This document shows, piece after piece, positions 42,467 through 49,717 of a DNA stretch of 64,000 nucleotides. Source of the stretch: Thermoproteus uzoniensis 768-20 (lineage in GTDB: Archaea; Thermoproteota; Thermoprotei; Thermoproteales; Thermoproteaceae); the NCBI RefSeq assembly GCF_000193375.1, contig NC_015315.1, positions 628,622 through 692,621 of the forward strand, given 5' to 3'. A program made the position numbers and the translations under genes. Position 1 is the stretch's first letter, and each line of letters begins with the position of its first letter. The notes under the pieces are model-generated. The model was not told the origin of the DNA. It worked only from the letters and a program-made list of their open reading frames with translations, and searched no databases.

Positions 42467-43627
42467 GTGAGCGTAGCCAGACCGCCTAACGGCGTCTACT
42501 TCCTCAAGACAGCCGTGGAGGTGAGGGCGTTCATCAACCTACTCAAGAAGTTCAGGGGGTACGCCACGACGCTCATCACGTTGTACATAAACGGCGAGAG
42601 GCCTATGCCGGACGTCTTGACGTTGTTGAGGTCGGAGTGGTCGACCGCCTCCAACATCAAGGACAAGACCACTAGGACCCACGTCCAGGACACGCTGGAG
42701 CGCATAGTAAACAACTTGAAGGGCGAGGCCAAGGCGCCGGAGAACGGCATGGCCGTCTTCGCCGGGTTCCACATGATCAACCCGGGCAACTACGAGTGGG
42801 TCTACTACGTCGTGGTGCCGCCCCAGCCCATATACACCTTCAAGTACATATGCGACACGGCGTTCCACACGGAGATCCTCGAGGACATGATAAAGTCCAG
42901 CGTGGCCTACGGCATCATAGTAGTGGAGAGGGGCGAGGCCGTGCTGGCCGTGTTGAGGGGCGGGCAGTACGAGGTGTTGAAGACCGTCCAGTTCTTCGTG
43001 CCTGGGAAGCACAGCGCCGGCGGGCAGTCAGCGAACCGCTACAAGAGACAGACGGAGCACCTGGCCGAGGTGTTCTACAAGCTCGTCGCCGAGGAGGCCA
43101 ACAAGGTGTTCCTCTCCATGCCGGCCCTCAAGGGCCTGATCGTGGCCGGGCCCGGGCCCACCAAGGAGGACTTCCTGGAGGAGGGTGGCCTCGACTACCG
43201 CCTCAAGGACAAGATCCTCGCCGTGGTCTCCGCGTGTTGCGCCAACGAGTACGGCGTCAAGGAGGCCATAATGAACGCGCAGGAGCAGCTGAAGGAGAGC
43301 GAGTACGTCAAGGCGAAGGAGCTGATGGACAGAGTCATGTACTACGCCGTGAAGAAGAGCGAGTACATGGTGTACGGCAAGGAGAACGTCATGAGGGCCC
43401 TCGACATGGGGATAGCCGACGTAGTCGTCGTGGCGGAGGAGCTGGGGGAGGACGCCGTCTTGGACGTAGTCATGAGGGGAGACTCCAAGGGGGTGAAGGT
43501 CGAGGTGGTGCCTAAGGGCGTCGAGGAGGGGAAGACCTTGGTCCAAGCGTTCGGGGGCTACGTCGCTCTGCTCAACACGCCCGCCTGGGTGCTGGAGCAA
43601 CAGGCCGCCAGCGCGGCTACGTCCTAG
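42467..43627 (+). CDS. prf1: Peptide chain release factor aRF1
   Basis: About 386 residues. It recognises all stop codons and hydrolyses peptidyl-tRNA. GGQ motif in GKHSAGGQSANRYKRQTE near residue 185; stop-decoding segments YICDTAFHTE (for YxCxxxF) and SNIKDKTTR near 62, where the canonical NIKS reads NIKD. Start: TATA ttttatatag fits GTG 42467 (about 22-24 bases) better than the in-frame TTG 42458. The C-terminal domain has VVSACCANEYGVKEAIMNAQ and the mini-domain region. Ends tail-to-tail with the membrane protein gene. Confidence 0.95.
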   Translation: MSVARPPNGVYFLKTAVEVRAFINLLKKFRGYATTLITLYINGERPMPDVLTLLRSEWSTASNIKDKTTRTHVQDTLERIVNNLKGEAKAPENGMAVFAGFHMINPGNYEWVYYVVVPPQPIYTFKYICDTAFHTEILEDMIKSSVAYGIIVVERGEAVLAVLRGGQYEVLKTVQFFVPGKHSAGGQSANRYKRQTEHLAEVFYKLVAEEANKVFLSMPALKGLIVAGPGPTKEDFLEEGGLDYRLKDKILAVVSACCANEYGVKEAIMNAQEQLKESEYVKAKELMDRVMYYAVKKSEYMVYGKENVMRALDMGIADVVVVAEELGEDAVLDVVMRGDSKGVKVEVVPKGVEEGKTLVQAFGGYVALLNTPAWVLEQQAASAATS

Positions 43628-44307
43628 GCCGTCTGCTGAGGCGCAGGGGCCGGCGCACGACGCGCCGCCTCCCCGTAGGCGAGCATCTCCGCGATGTATT
43701 CGGCGAATAGGACGACGGCGCCCAGAAAGGACACAAGCGGCAGTAGGGACAGGACGTAGCCGGCGATCAACATATATAGCGCCGTCCTGAACAGCCCGAC
43801 GCCGGAGTACCTATGTAGGTCGCGGAGCGTCATAGCCCGAGCCGCTACCAGCAAGAGCTCCAGAGCGAACAAGACCGCCGTTATGCCCACTATGGCGGGT
43901 TCGCGCAAGATCAGCAAATAGACGTAGGTGGGGTCGGCCGTCAGGCGGTTGACTACGGCCGGATGTCCGAAGAAGTAGAGGGCCAGAGCGAGGACTAAGA
44001 TCGCGGCGACTACGGCCAAGGCTATAGGGCCCCACGCCAGCCACCACGCCCACTTGAAGCCGAGCTTGTGGAGGGCCCGGAACCCCCTAAAGATGTAGAG
44101 GAAGAATATGACGACGAAAGCAATCGCGAGCGCTATCGCGGCAATGCCCACCGCGGCGAGGCTATCCGGCACGCCGGCTCCGGGGCCCGGAGGCTGGAGG
44201 ACGGCCAGAAGAAACGCCGCAAAGGAGACGGCGACTATCGCCACTAAGACTATCAGCTGATATATGTACCCCTTGTAGAGCGTCCTCATGACTTCTCTGA
44301 AGTCCAT
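43624..44307 (-). CDS. Polytopic membrane protein, possibly DUF973-like
   Basis: 227 residues with about six hydrophobic helices (for example LIVLVAIVAVSFAAFLLAVL, VGIAAIALAIAFVVIFFLYIF, GPIALAVVAAILVLALALYFF) and a short Pro/Ala-rich tail. The pattern recalls crenarchaeal DUF973 proteins, which are of unknown function, but I cannot confirm this. ATG 44307 is chosen because TATA gtatattaac lies 26 bases upstream; the longer frame passes through the promoter. Overlaps the aRF1 stop tail-to-tail. Confidence 0.7.
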   Translation of the reverse strand: MDFREVMRTLYKGYIYQLIVLVAIVAVSFAAFLLAVLQPPGPGAGVPDSLAAVGIAAIALAIAFVVIFFLYIFRGFRALHKLGFKWAWWLAWGPIALAVVAAILVLALALYFFGHPAVVNRLTADPTYVYLLILREPAIVGITAVLFALELLLVAARAMTLRDLHRYSGVGLFRTALYMLIAGYVLSLLPLVSFLGAVVLFAEYIAEMLAYGEAARRAPAPAPQQTA

Positions 44308-44626
44308 ATCGGTGGTGAAGTGCCGTGTTAATATACGAATCGGCGTGTAGCCTGTGAATATGGCGCCCAGTCGCTCCGTGTCAGCCGCGCCCAGCCCCTG
44401 GCGTCGCTGTCTCCCCCGCGTCAGCCCTCCCGCAATTGAGGTGCGTCTGCCCGCCCCACCCCTCATCTGGGCTCTTGACGGCTCGGAGCCGCGTGCACGG
44501 AGACGCCGACGTAGCCGCCGCGCGGCCCTACCTCTAGCCCTACGCCGTCGAGGCGGCCTACCTGGCTGTCGGCCTCGCGTCGACAGAGCACGCGCTCAGG
44601 GCGATCGTCGAGGAAGGGTTGGCGTA
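44308..44626. other. Gene-free stretch with a possible coding relic
   Basis: About 320 bases. The minus-strand promoter for the membrane protein lies near 44329-44338. From about 44500 on the plus strand a frame reads GDADVAAARPYL, a stop, then PYAVEAAYLAVGLASTEHALRAIVEEGLAY and a second stop at about 44630. The amphipathic helix-like second half looks like decayed protein sequence, but I cannot name a parent. Confidence 0.3.
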
Positions 44627-44944
44627 CTAGGCGAGGCGCAGAAACAACGCGGCCAGGAAGATCAGCTCGGCCGCCTCGAAGACGGCGTAGGCCTTCCCGT
44701 ATTTGGAGTAGCGGGCCAGATATCCGCCGAAGTAGAGGGGCACGCCGACGAGGTGGATCACGGCGAATGCGGCCACAGCAGGGACGAACACGCCGAGAGT
44801 CAAGGCCCATATATAAAACGCCGCCTCGTAGAGCGCCGCGGCCTTGGCGGCTACGCCGGCCGGATATCTGCCTCTAGGCGAGAAGGCCGCCGTCCACGCA
44901 TGTTTGACGAACATCGGCAAGAACAGAAGCGCCTCAAACAGCAT
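44627..44944 (-). CDS. Small four-helix membrane protein paired with hemerythrin
   Basis: 105 residues with four hydrophobic segments (MLFEALLFLPMFVKHAW, AFYIWALTLGVFVPAVAAFAVIHLVG, LYFGGYLA, VFEAAELIFLAALFLRLA). Several aromatic residues plus His15 and His64 lie in or near helices. The start overlaps the hemerythrin stop by 11 bases, so the two are co-translated. A haem- or quinone-linked role is conceivable but not shown; no family recognised. Confidence 0.7.
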   Translation of the reverse strand: MLFEALLFLPMFVKHAWTAAFSPRGRYPAGVAAKAAALYEAAFYIWALTLGVFVPAVAAFAVIHLVGVPLYFGGYLARYSKYGKAYAVFEAAELIFLAALFLRLA

Positions 44945-45473
44945 ATTTAGCCTTCAGCTCCTCCAACACCTTCATCCAGCCCTCGTAGTCGTTCTCCCTC
45001 TCTATCTCCTCCACGGACCTAGAGGCCTGGATCTCCGGCACCGCCGACTCCAACATGGGGAACAAGACGCCGTTCTCCTTCTCTATATGTTGCCAGATGT
45101 GGTCTATGTAGAGCTTGGCGTAGTCGACGAAGTCCCTGTACGCCTCCTTGTCGCCAGCCCTCCACGCCTTGTAGAGCTCCTCCATGACCCTCGCCAAGTA
45201 GCGGCCTACGCCGTGTTCGGACGTCATGACGTATATGGGCCCTCCGGCGAAGGGTATGCCGGCCCGGTTGGCTCCGGGGAACAGAATATACTCCTCGACG
45301 GAGTGGTGGCACGCGTCGACAAACCTCTGCGCGAACTGAATGAGCTTGTATATGTCGTCGGGGTCGGGGTTAGGCGACGAGACGGCCTTGTTGAGCACCT
45401 CAAGGGCCTCCAATATCCTCTCGTGGTGCTCCCTCAAGACGCCTGTCACGTACTTTACCCTTACCCTCCCCAT
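44934..45473 (-). CDS. Hemerythrin (HHE) domain protein
   Basis: 179 residues. The di-iron four-helix bundle ligands are visible: His in VLREHHERILEAL, ACHHSVEEYILFP (H-x3-E), MTSEHGVGRYLARVM, and YIDHIWQHIEKENGVLFP (H-x3-H). HHE proteins bind or sense O2 or NO and can help repair iron centres. ATG 45473 lies 25 bases after aactattaaa; the frame further upstream lies in the promoter. Immediately upstream of the TATA box is the GTTAAC-N3-GTTAAC motif (45502-45516), shared with the nitrate-transporter relic, suggesting common control. Confidence 0.88.
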   Translation of the reverse strand: MGRVRVKYVTGVLREHHERILEALEVLNKAVSSPNPDPDDIYKLIQFAQRFVDACHHSVEEYILFPGANRAGIPFAGGPIYVMTSEHGVGRYLARVMEELYKAWRAGDKEAYRDFVDYAKLYIDHIWQHIEKENGVLFPMLESAVPEIQASRSVEEIERENDYEGWMKVLEELKAKYAV

Positions 45474-45493
45474 GGGCCCCCACGCGACTTTCC

Positions 45494-45516
45494 CTTTAAT
45501 AGTTAACTGTGTTAAC
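45494..45516 (-). promoter_or_regulatory. Hemerythrin promoter with GTTAAC-N3-GTTAAC motif
   Basis: GTTAAC TGT GTTAAC (45502-45516) is a 15-bp element of two palindromic half-sites placed directly upstream of, and touching, the TATA box (45494-45502, aactattaaa on the minus strand). This is the typical place for an activator site in archaea. An equal element is at 47031-47045. Confidence 0.6.
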
Positions 45517-45604
45517 GCAGTTGCGCGAGGCGATAGGGCTGAAAAGTCCGGCACGCCGCCGGGCCTGGGCGGATACATTGTATAATACTAGAGACGGCAG
45601 ACAC

Positions 45605-46111
45605 GTGGCCGAACCTGGCGATATGGCGCCGCGCGCTTCCCTGCGGGGTCGAGGAGGCGTCTGGCAACGCTCGGAGGGACGGGCGCACGTGCCGGCGGAG
45701 GCGCCCGCCGGACTCCACCTCCTCTTCCTTAGAGGCAGATTTCGCGACGAGGTGAACGTGGAGATCTACGACTCGTCGGGCCCCCTCGCCGCGGTCAAGC
45801 TCTTCGTGGGCAGGCCGCCCCACTATGCGCCTTGGGCCGAGGTCTTCAATGTAGCGGGCCGGCTCTACGGCTCCCCCGCGGAGCTCGAGATATACAGATG
45901 GGTCTATTCGGCGTTGCCGCCCGACTCAAACCTCTACGTGGAATATTTCGAGGATGTCCAGACCCGGGCGCAGCTGTCCCGCGGCGTGCCTCCGGCCGAG
46001 ACCAGGCTGGGCGCCGTCCTCTTGAGGGCCGGCTTCCTGGCAGTCTCCGACATGTACTTCCCCGAGGGCGGCAGAGAGGGCGGGCAGAAGATAAGGGCTG
46101 TCAGGCTCTGA
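45605..46111 (+). CDS. Conserved archaeal protein resembling DUF1122
   Basis: About 168 residues. Central FRDEVNVEIYDSSGPLAAVKLFVGRPPHYAPWAEVFNVAGRLYG and the C-terminal LGAVLLRAGFLAVSDMYFPEGGREGGQKIRAVRL recall the archaeal DUF1122 family, a GNAT-like fold of unknown role; I have not been able to check this. GTG 45605 is chosen because tgtataatac lies about 22 bases upstream. The frame is open before it but includes the promoter. Confidence 0.65.
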   Translation: MAEPGDMAPRASLRGRGGVWQRSEGRAHVPAEAPAGLHLLFLRGRFRDEVNVEIYDSSGPLAAVKLFVGRPPHYAPWAEVFNVAGRLYGSPAELEIYRWVYSALPPDSNLYVEYFEDVQTRAQLSRGVPPAETRLGAVLLRAGFLAVSDMYFPEGGREGGQKIRAVRL

Positions 46112-46156
46112 CGCCGCTGGGGCGGAAGCTTATTAAATCCGCCGCGAGTGAGGTAT

Positions 46157-46966
46157 ATGGAGAGGAAGTGTTTCAAGGCTGTGGGCTGCGTATCGGCGTT
46201 GGGCATAGGGACTTCCGGCCTCGGCGGCGATCTCTGGCGGGCCGACACTTCTAAGGACGAGCGGCACCTCGCCGTCCTCGCCAACGCGTTGGCCAACGGC
46301 ATATGGGTCGTGGACACCTCCGAGATATACGGAGGGGGCCACGCCGAGGAGCTCGTGGGCAAGGCCCTATCGACCTTCGCCAAGGAGGATAGGGACAAGG
46401 TGGTAGTGGTCACCAAGTTCTGGCCGGACAACGCCGAGAAGATAGTCCTGGCGGCTAAGGCGAGCGCCAGGAGGCTGGGGACCTACATCGACATATACAT
46501 GCCCCACGGCCCACTCCCCGACATATGCAAAGCCGTGAAGGCCTTCGAGGAGCTGGTGGACAGAGGCGTCATAAGGTTCTGGGGCCTCAGCAACGTCGAC
46601 GCGCGCAAGATAGAGGAGGCGAGGAGCTGCGCCAAGAGGCACGACATAGCGGCGGTGGAAAACGTCTACAACTACATCAACAGGCTCGACGAGCACGAGG
46701 CACTGCCGTACGCCCAGCGCGAGGGCATACTCTATCTGGCCGCCAGCCCTCTGGCGAGGGGGGCCGTAGTGGAGAACTACAGAATTAGGCGCATCGCCGA
46801 GAGGCTGGGCAAGACGCCGGTCCAAGTGGCGTTGCGCTGGCTCATGGACAAGCCCGCCGTGGTGCCCATACCGAGGACCACAAGGCCCGAGGGCGTCCTC
46901 GAATTCGCCGGCGCCTACGGCTGGAGGCTCCCCGACGAATACGCCAAGGAGCTCGAGGTCCGCTGA
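46157..46966 (+). CDS. Aldo/keto reductase
   Basis: 269 residues of the AKR TIM-barrel family, NADPH-dependent reduction of carbonyls. Catalytic residues: Asp in VVDTSEIYG with Tyr, Lys in VVVTKFW and His in IYMPHGPLPD (replacing the common xxHWP). Cofactor site RWLMDKPAVVPIPRTTRPEGVLEFAGA near the C-terminus. ATG 46157 lies about 23 bases after ttattaaat; a GTG nine bases earlier is in frame. Substrate unknown. Its stop is about 65 bases before the GTTAAC operator. Confidence 0.88.
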   Translation: MERKCFKAVGCVSALGIGTSGLGGDLWRADTSKDERHLAVLANALANGIWVVDTSEIYGGGHAEELVGKALSTFAKEDRDKVVVVTKFWPDNAEKIVLAAKASARRLGTYIDIYMPHGPLPDICKAVKAFEELVDRGVIRFWGLSNVDARKIEEARSCAKRHDIAAVENVYNYINRLDEHEALPYAQREGILYLAASPLARGAVVENYRIRRIAERLGKTPVQVALRWLMDKPAVVPIPRTTRPEGVLEFAGAYGWRLPDEYAKELEVR

Positions 46967-46973
46967 GGCGCGA

Positions 46974-46979
46974 GTTAAC
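46974..46979. promoter_or_regulatory. Single GTTAAC half-site
   Basis: An extra GTTAAC lies just after the aldo/keto reductase stop, 57 bases before the double site at 47031. It may be a weaker binding site or chance. Confidence 0.25.
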
Positions 46980-47030
46980 CACATCTTCGCGGCGAGTTGG
47001 CAGACCTAAGCCGATAGACGGCGGGAGGTG

Positions 47031-47059
47031 GTTAACGGGGTTAACCAGAAACTATAACC
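47031..47059 (+). promoter_or_regulatory. Promoter of the nitrate-transporter relic with GTTAAC-N3-GTTAAC motif
   Basis: GTTAAC GGG GTTAAC (47031-47045), flanked by G and C so the dyad extends to ggttaac/gttaacc, lies five bases upstream of the TATA box actataacc (47051-47059), which is 25 bases before ATG 47080. Same motif and position as at the hemerythrin promoter. Confidence 0.6.
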
Positions 47060-47079
47060 GTGTATGGGTCGGAGGCGTT

Positions 47080-47292
47080 ATGCCGTCTCGGAACGAGATA
47101 GGGGATAGCCCCGCCATGGGGCCAGCCGCGGGGACCATCGCGTTCTTTGCCGGCTTTGCAACGGTTGCCCTATTCGGCATCACTGCGAAGATGCTCGCGC
47201 CTATTCTGAAGCTCTCCATAGTCGAGGTTTCTCGGCTTACGGCGATGCCGGCTCTCACAAGCTCTCTGTTGAGGATACCTTTCGGCGCTTCG
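47080..47292 (+). pseudogene. narK: NarK-type nitrate/nitrite transporter, 5' remnant
   Basis: The first about 70 codons are intact: a polar N-terminus, then FFAGFATVALFGITAKMLAPILKLSIVEVSRLTAMPALTSSLLRIPFGA, which matches helices 1-2 of MFS nitrate/nitrite transporters (GSLLRIPFG is typical). Translation then runs into a different frame, with no further membrane segments, and ends by 47367. The downstream DNA continues as the end of narJ. The promoter is intact, so a truncated peptide could be expressed. Confidence 0.75.
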
Positions 47293-47591
47293 ACTTCTCC
47301 AAGGAAGCTAACCTATACGCGACCTACCACATATACGGCGACAGCCGCAAGAGGGGGCCCGCCCTAGCCAAGCTCCTGTCCATATACTCCTCCAGGGGCT
47401 TCAAGCCCCCGCCGGACGAGTTGCCCGACTATCTGCCCACTATGTTGAGGTTCGTGGCAGAACGCGGGCCGCATCCAGCGGTGGCGAGGCTGGCCGCCAA
47501 GGCGGCCGAGAGGATAGCGAAGGCGTTGAGGAGCGAGGGCAACCCGTACGCTCCCCTAATGGAGGCCGTCGCCGAGTTGCTGAGGCAGTAA
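47271..47591 (+). pseudogene. narJ: NarJ (nitrate reductase chaperone), 3' remnant
   Basis: In the +2 frame relative to the narK start, the sequence reads FDFSKEANLYATYHIYGDSRKRGPALAKLLSIYSSRGFKPPPDELPDYLPTMLRFVAERG and on to a TAA at 47589-47591. This matches the C-terminal two thirds of NarJ (ESRDRGQAMVDLL and ELPDHLPLYLEYL in the bacterial protein). The N-terminal part, and the narG/H genes expected between narK and narJ in some nitrate operons, are missing. It has no start of its own. Confidence 0.75.
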
Positions 47592-47614
47592 CGCGGGTTT
47601 TTCCGCCGGCGGCC

Positions 47615-47983
47615 TCACTCCACCGATATCCTCACCTGGCCTTGGTCGGGCTCCACCACCACGGCGGTGCCGTATGCTATTATCTCGTCCATATATTCGC
47701 TGATCTCGTTGCTGTCCAGCCTAAAACTGACCACCGCGTTGGCCCCCAGCTCTTTGGCGTGGGCCACCATCCTCTCTATGGCCTGCCTCCTCGCCTGCTC
47801 CGCCAGCTCCGTGAACTCGTCTATCTCGCCGCCCACCAGCGACCTCAGACCAGCGATTAGCCTGCCGCCGAGCCCCCTCGACCTCACCGTTATGCCTAGG
47901 GCAAGCCCCAACACCTTGACGATCCTGTAGCCGGGAACGTAGGGGGTAGTCACGACTATCACGTCGCCCTCCCTAATCGCCAT
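47615..47983 (-). CDS. UPF0145/YbjQ-family protein
   Basis: 122 residues: VIVVTTPYVPGYRIVKVLGLALGITVRSRGLGGRLIAGLRSLVGGEIDEFTELAEQARRQAIERMVAHAKELGANAVVSFRLDS, then EISEYMDEIIAYGTAVVVEP. This is the YbjQ (DUF74) pattern, a small pentameric fold of unknown function. ATG 47983 lies about 23 bases after ctttttatc; a GTG nine bases earlier is in frame. It is convergent with the nitrate scar. Confidence 0.9.
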   Translation of the reverse strand: MAIREGDVIVVTTPYVPGYRIVKVLGLALGITVRSRGLGGRLIAGLRSLVGGEIDEFTELAEQARRQAIERMVAHAKELGANAVVSFRLDSNEISEYMDEIIAYGTAVVVEPDQGQVRISVE

Positions 47984-48018
47984 AGACCCCACCTACGGCG
48001 GATAAAAAAGCCTTCCGC

Positions 48019-48255
48019 CTAACGGGCCCTCAGCTTGCCCAAGAGCTCCTCGGTCAGCCTCGCCTCGAGCTCCTCCACGTATCTGGCCATCTCGGCGAGT
48101 CTGCGTGAGATCTCCGCGTTGAGCCTCAGGGCCTCGGCCAGCACCTCCGCGGGGTCGCGGGAGCCCGCCGCCTCTATCAGCCTCAACATATTCTCCTCGT
48201 ACGTCGTGACGGCCACTCCGAAGGATTTCAACATCCCGCGGGTCCTCTCGCTCAT
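48019..48255 (-). CDS. Small coiled-coil protein coupled to the CoA-binding protein
   Basis: 78 residues, nearly all helical (TYEENMLRLIEAAG, AEALRLNAEISRRLAEMARYVEELEARLTEELLGKL). ATG 48255 overlaps the stop of the upstream CoA-binding protein (ATGA at 48255-48252), which fixes the start and shows co-translation. The upstream extension of the frame lies within that gene. No family recognised. Confidence 0.7.
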   Translation of the reverse strand: MSERTRGMLKSFGVAVTTYEENMLRLIEAAGSRDPAEVLAEALRLNAEISRRLAEMARYVEELEARLTEELLGKLRAR

Positions 48256-48686
48256 ACCTCCCCCGGCTCCAGAGGCTTCAAGCCGAAGAGCTCGGCGTGC
48301 GTCTCCATCATGCACATGTTCTCGAACAAGGCGATCCCCTCGGCCTCCAACGCCTCCCTCACGCCGGGCGACGCCCTTATGCCCAGCTGTAGCCAGACCA
48401 CCTTGACGTCGCCCCTCTCCCGCCTCCTCTTTATGGCCTCTTCCGCTATTTTGGGCACCTCCTCCGACGGCCGGAAGACCTGCACCACGTCTATGGGCTC
48501 CGGCACTTCGAGTATGGAGCGGTACGTCTTCTCGCCCAGTATCTCGCTCGCGGTGGGGTTTATGGGGACTATCCTGTAGCCGGCCCGTTTGAGGTAGAGA
48601 GGGACTACGTAGGCCCATTTTGACGGGTCGCGGGAGGCCCCCACAACGGCGATCGTCCTCAGTTTGAACACATCTCTAACGTCCAT
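48252..48686 (-). CDS. CoA-binding (YccU-type Rossmann) protein
   Basis: 144 residues: TIAVVGASRDPSKWAYVVPLYLKRAGYRIVPINPTASEILGEKTYRSILEVPEPIDVVQVFRPSEEVPKIAEEA, KVVWLQLGIRASPGVREALEAEG and the family motif ENMCMMETHAE. This is the CoA_binding_2 (YccU/SucD N-terminal-like) fold. It probably binds CoA or a nucleotide; physiological role unknown. ATG 48686 fits the minus-strand TATA atttattaac; a longer frame passes upstream over the promoter and the divergent gene. Confidence 0.88.
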   Translation of the reverse strand: MDVRDVFKLRTIAVVGASRDPSKWAYVVPLYLKRAGYRIVPINPTASEILGEKTYRSILEVPEPIDVVQVFRPSEEVPKIAEEAIKRRRERGDVKVVWLQLGIRASPGVREALEAEGIALFENMCMMETHAELFGLKPLEPGEV

Positions 48687-48700
48687 AGATACTCCGATTC

Positions 48701-48724
48701 CGGTTAATAAATAGATTAATATAG
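48701..48724. promoter_or_regulatory. Divergent promoter (CoA-binding protein / ATP-cone protein)
   Basis: Adjacent A/T boxes: ttaataaat (48704-48712) serves ATG 48686 on the minus strand, and gattaatata (about 48714-48723) serves ATG 48739 on the plus strand, each at roughly 20-25 bases. Confidence 0.5.
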
Positions 48725-48738
48725 GTGTAGTAGTTATT

Positions 48739-49017
48739 ATGGTTAAAGTCATCAAGAGGGATGGGAGGGAGGAGGAGTTCGTCCCCGAGAAGATAGTGGT
48801 CAGCGTGTTGAAGACCGGCGCGCCTCTGGACGTGGCCAGGAGGATAGCTAGGAAGGTGGAGTGCGCGGTTTCCGACAGCGAGACTATCACGGCCAAGGAC
48901 ATAGCCAAGATAATCTTGACGGAGCTCAAGAAGGCCAACGAGGAGTGGTACCGCAACTGGATTATATTCGACAAGGCCGTAAAACGCAGACATACCGATA
49001 AAGAACTACAAGTATAA
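48739..49017 (+). CDS. Stand-alone ATP-cone domain protein
   Basis: 92 residues: VKVIKRDGREEEFVPEKIVVSVLKTGAPLDVARRIARKVE and IWRNWIIFDKAVKRRH-like end match the ATP-cone domain, which binds ATP/dATP as an allosteric module in ribonucleotide reductase and NrdR. Here it is alone, without a zinc ribbon (so not NrdR) and without a reductase. It could regulate a reductase in trans or act as a nucleotide-sensing regulator (inference). Followed by a T-rich tract (cttttttcg) that probably ends the transcript. Confidence 0.82.
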   Translation: MVKVIKRDGREEEFVPEKIVVSVLKTGAPLDVARRIARKVECAVSDSETITAKDIAKIILTELKKANEEWYRNWIIFDKAVKRRHTDKELQV

Positions 49018-49184
49018 CTTTTTTCGATTGTCGGGCCGGTCTTTCCCGCAGCGGTATTCCGCAACGGGCTGGTGGAGAGCTAGCCGATCTGGGCCAACCC
49101 ACGCGGCGGGGCCGGCTCCGGCAGGTGAGGGAGGCGTCCCCGCGGCGCGGTTTAACGGTATTAAAGTGCTCTGGTGCTCTCTAC

Positions 49185-49554
49185 GTGTCGCTTGCGGAGT
49201 TTCCCTGGCATGATTTCGACGTGGAGTTCGCCGTGCTTTTCGGATCTAGGTCCGGCGGCAGGCGGATCAAGGGCGACTGGGACGTGGCGGTCTGGCTTAA
49301 CGACGTGGGGAAATACGCTGACCTCCTCGCGGCTTTGGCCAAATTCCTCGGCGTGCGGGAGGAGGACGTGGATCTGGTGGCGCTCAACCACACTTCCCTG
49401 TAGCCTTATTGTGGAGATCCTCCGCAGAAGGCCTATATACGTCAGGGATTGGGAGAGGTATCTCGATATAAGGTTCAGGCTACAGAACCCTTATGCGGAC
49501 TTCCTCATAGGGGCGGCGAGGCTGGGCCTCGAGGGCCCGCTATGGCCGTCGTGA
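49185..49554 (+). pseudogene. MNT nucleotidyltransferase (antitoxin), frameshifted
   Basis: GTG 49185, about 23 bases after gtattaaag, starts FAVLFGSRSGGRRIKGDWDVAVWL (MNT signature GSxxxG...DxD-like, with D-W-D for the metal site). The frame stops at 49403 after VDLVALNHTSL, but the next frame (49405-49554) continues with LIVEILRRRPIYVRDWERYLDIRFRLQNPYADFLIGAARLGLEGPL, the normal C-terminal part of MNT antitoxins of MNT/HEPN modules. A single frameshift therefore splits the gene, unless recoding restores it. Confidence 0.7.
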
Positions 49555-49717
49555 GCAGGCTCTTGAGGATAGTGGAGGAGAGGGCGGCTTTGCTCGACCG
49601 CATAGCCAGTACGCCGCTGTGGATATAGAGACTGTGAGGAAGGTGGTGGCCGGCAGGGAGTACAGAAAAGTGGTGGACCTCGCGAGGAAGATCGCTAGGG
49701 TAGCGGAGGACCCCTAA
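49542..49717 (+). pseudogene. HEPN (HepT-like) toxin, internally deleted
   Basis: ATG 49542 starts VVSRLLRIVEERAALLDRIASTPLW, the usual HepT N-terminus, but stops at 49628. The frame beginning 49613 gives AAVDIETVRKVVAGREYRKVVDLARKIARVAEDP to TAA 49717, the usual HepT C-terminus. Roughly two thirds of the domain, including the Rx4-6H RNase motif region, is missing at the join. With the frameshifted MNT gene it makes a dead toxin-antitoxin pair. Confidence 0.65.

Noticed and set aside
44354-44950. Plus-strand open frame of 198 codons near the hemerythrin operon
   Set aside because: Arg-rich shadow antisense to the small membrane protein and passing through a promoter.
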